Part shown: piece after piece, positions 6,989 to 7,550 of the stretch
Layout: each line of letters begins with the position of its first letter
Numbering within the stretch: position 1 is the first letter of the stretch
Source of the DNA: Candidatus Cloacimonadota bacterium
GTDB lineage: Bacteria; Cloacimonadota; Cloacimonadia; Cloacimonadales; Cloacimonadaceae
Direction of reading: 5' to 3'
Length of the DNA stretch: 7,550 nucleotides
Assembly: GCA_023228285.1 (NCBI GenBank)
Contig: JALOBM010000090.1
Coordinates: 1-7,550 of the forward strand
Notes under the pieces: model-generated
Told to the model about the DNA's origin: nothing
Seen by the model: only the letters and a program-made list of their open reading frames with translations
The model's database searches: none
Translations under genes and position numbers: made by a program

Positions 6989-7550
6989 ATGTTCGATATA
7001 GATGCTATTATTCAGTCTGGATGGGACTTAGTCGGATGGCGCGGGAGTGAATCCCTTAAGTATCCGAGATCTGGATTGTTTGCTAACGATTTACCCGGAG
7101 TCAGTACTGATATTATTCAGGAAACGGATCTTGAAGACTACCTAAAAAATGTCCATGAAGCTGAAATTGCCGGGATTGTTCATAGCTTTCTATCTAACGC
7201 TAAACAAAAGCTGGGATCTACACAACTGCTATCAAACTTCAACGTGGTTAATGGTGTAGCTGATTACACAAATCTTTCCACAAAGAATGCAAGGTTTATC
7301 GGATGGGTGATAAATCCTTATGAATCCAATAGTGTTCGTGTATCCGTCACTAAAATAGGCATTCAGCTTGATCAGGCACAGGAGTTACGCATATATCTTT
7401 ACAGTACGGATAGTCAAGATGCGGAAACGTTTGATGTTAAATACACGAAACCACTTAGTGTTCAATGGTTTGATTGTCCGTTTACATTCAATGATCGATC
7501 TGCTTATATTATGGGATATTACGAGCGAGATCCGGTTAACCCAAGGGTAA
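6989..7550 (+). CDS. Putative virion structural protein, beta-rich (3' end outside window)
   Basis: 187 codons are visible from the ATG at 6989 and the frame stays open to the window end. The start has no Shine-Dalgarno; TAAAAACAATTGTAATG gives an A/T-rich leader 11 bases after the glycosyltransferase stop. The N-terminal part carries LKYPRSGLFANDLPGVSTDI (23-42), a motif I associate with proteins placed after the capsid gene in Bacteroidota phages, then a helix (about 46-76). From about residue 85 it turns beta-rich: ARFIGWVINPYESNSVRVSV (101-120), KIGIQLDQAQELRIYLYSTD (122-141) and SVQWFDCPFTF (157-167), which suggests a beta-sandwich like those in virion surface or carbohydrate-binding proteins. 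Position and fold favour a head, connector or tail-associated virion protein; exact role not known. Confidence 0.7.
   Translation, partial: MFDIDAIIQSGWDLVGWRGSESLKYPRSGLFANDLPGVSTDIIQETDLEDYLKNVHEAEIAGIVHSFLSNAKQKLGSTQLLSNFNVVNGVADYTNLSTKNARFIGWVINPYESNSVRVSVTKIGIQLDQAQELRIYLYSTDSQDAETFDVKYTKPLSVQWFDCPFTFNDRSAYIMGYYERDPVNPRV

Noticed and set aside
7368..7550. Plus-strand open frame of 60 codons at the window end
   Set aside because: It lies in another frame inside the longer open frame beginning at 6989, whose protein is beta-rich and ordered; the 60-codon product is Arg/Leu/Ile-rich and looks like a shadow.

Overview
This window looks like part of the virion-morphogenesis module of a tailed bacteriophage or prophage. 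The likely host is a member of the Bacteroidota. All genes lie on the plus strand and are packed with overlaps or spacers of a few bases; the only real intergenic gap is 60 bases (1496-1555). The host inference rests on three things: most starts lack a Shine-Dalgarno sequence and sit behind A/T-rich leaders (for example the starts at 1556, 4966 and 6989), the 60-base gap holds a match to the Bacteroidota -7 promoter box TAnnTTTG, and the proteins have the general look of phage structural proteins from that phylum. No integrase, terminase or tail gene is visible, so lytic versus prophage status cannot be decided.

Layout. Positions 1-1495 carry two sugar-related genes: the 3' part of a WbpG/PseA-type N-acetyl sugar amidotransferase, and a small protein of the DUF115/MptE-like type, a fold shared with Maf flagellin glycosyltransferases and resembling Cst-type sialyltransferases. 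After the gap at 1496-1555 comes the head module: a cysteine-rich protein of unknown function (1556-2137), a portal-like protein with an inserted four-cysteine zinc-ribbon-like motif (2134-3909), a junction with one or two small overlapping genes (3854-4120 and 3981-4130), a scaffold-like protein (4117-4962) and the probable major capsid protein (4966-5979). A GT4-like glycosyltransferase (5982-6977) begins two bases after the capsid gene. The window ends inside a beta-rich putative structural protein (6989 to beyond 7550).

How it may work together. Portal, scaffold and capsid would build the procapsid. Three glycan-related genes flank or interrupt this module, which suggests that the phage modifies a sugar and attaches it either to its own virion (capsid or tail) or to a host surface glycan. 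The pairing of a PseA/WbpG-like amidotransferase with a DUF115 protein recalls nonulosonic-acid glycosylation of flagellin in bacteria. That link is inference, and the sugar and the acceptor cannot be read from the sequence.
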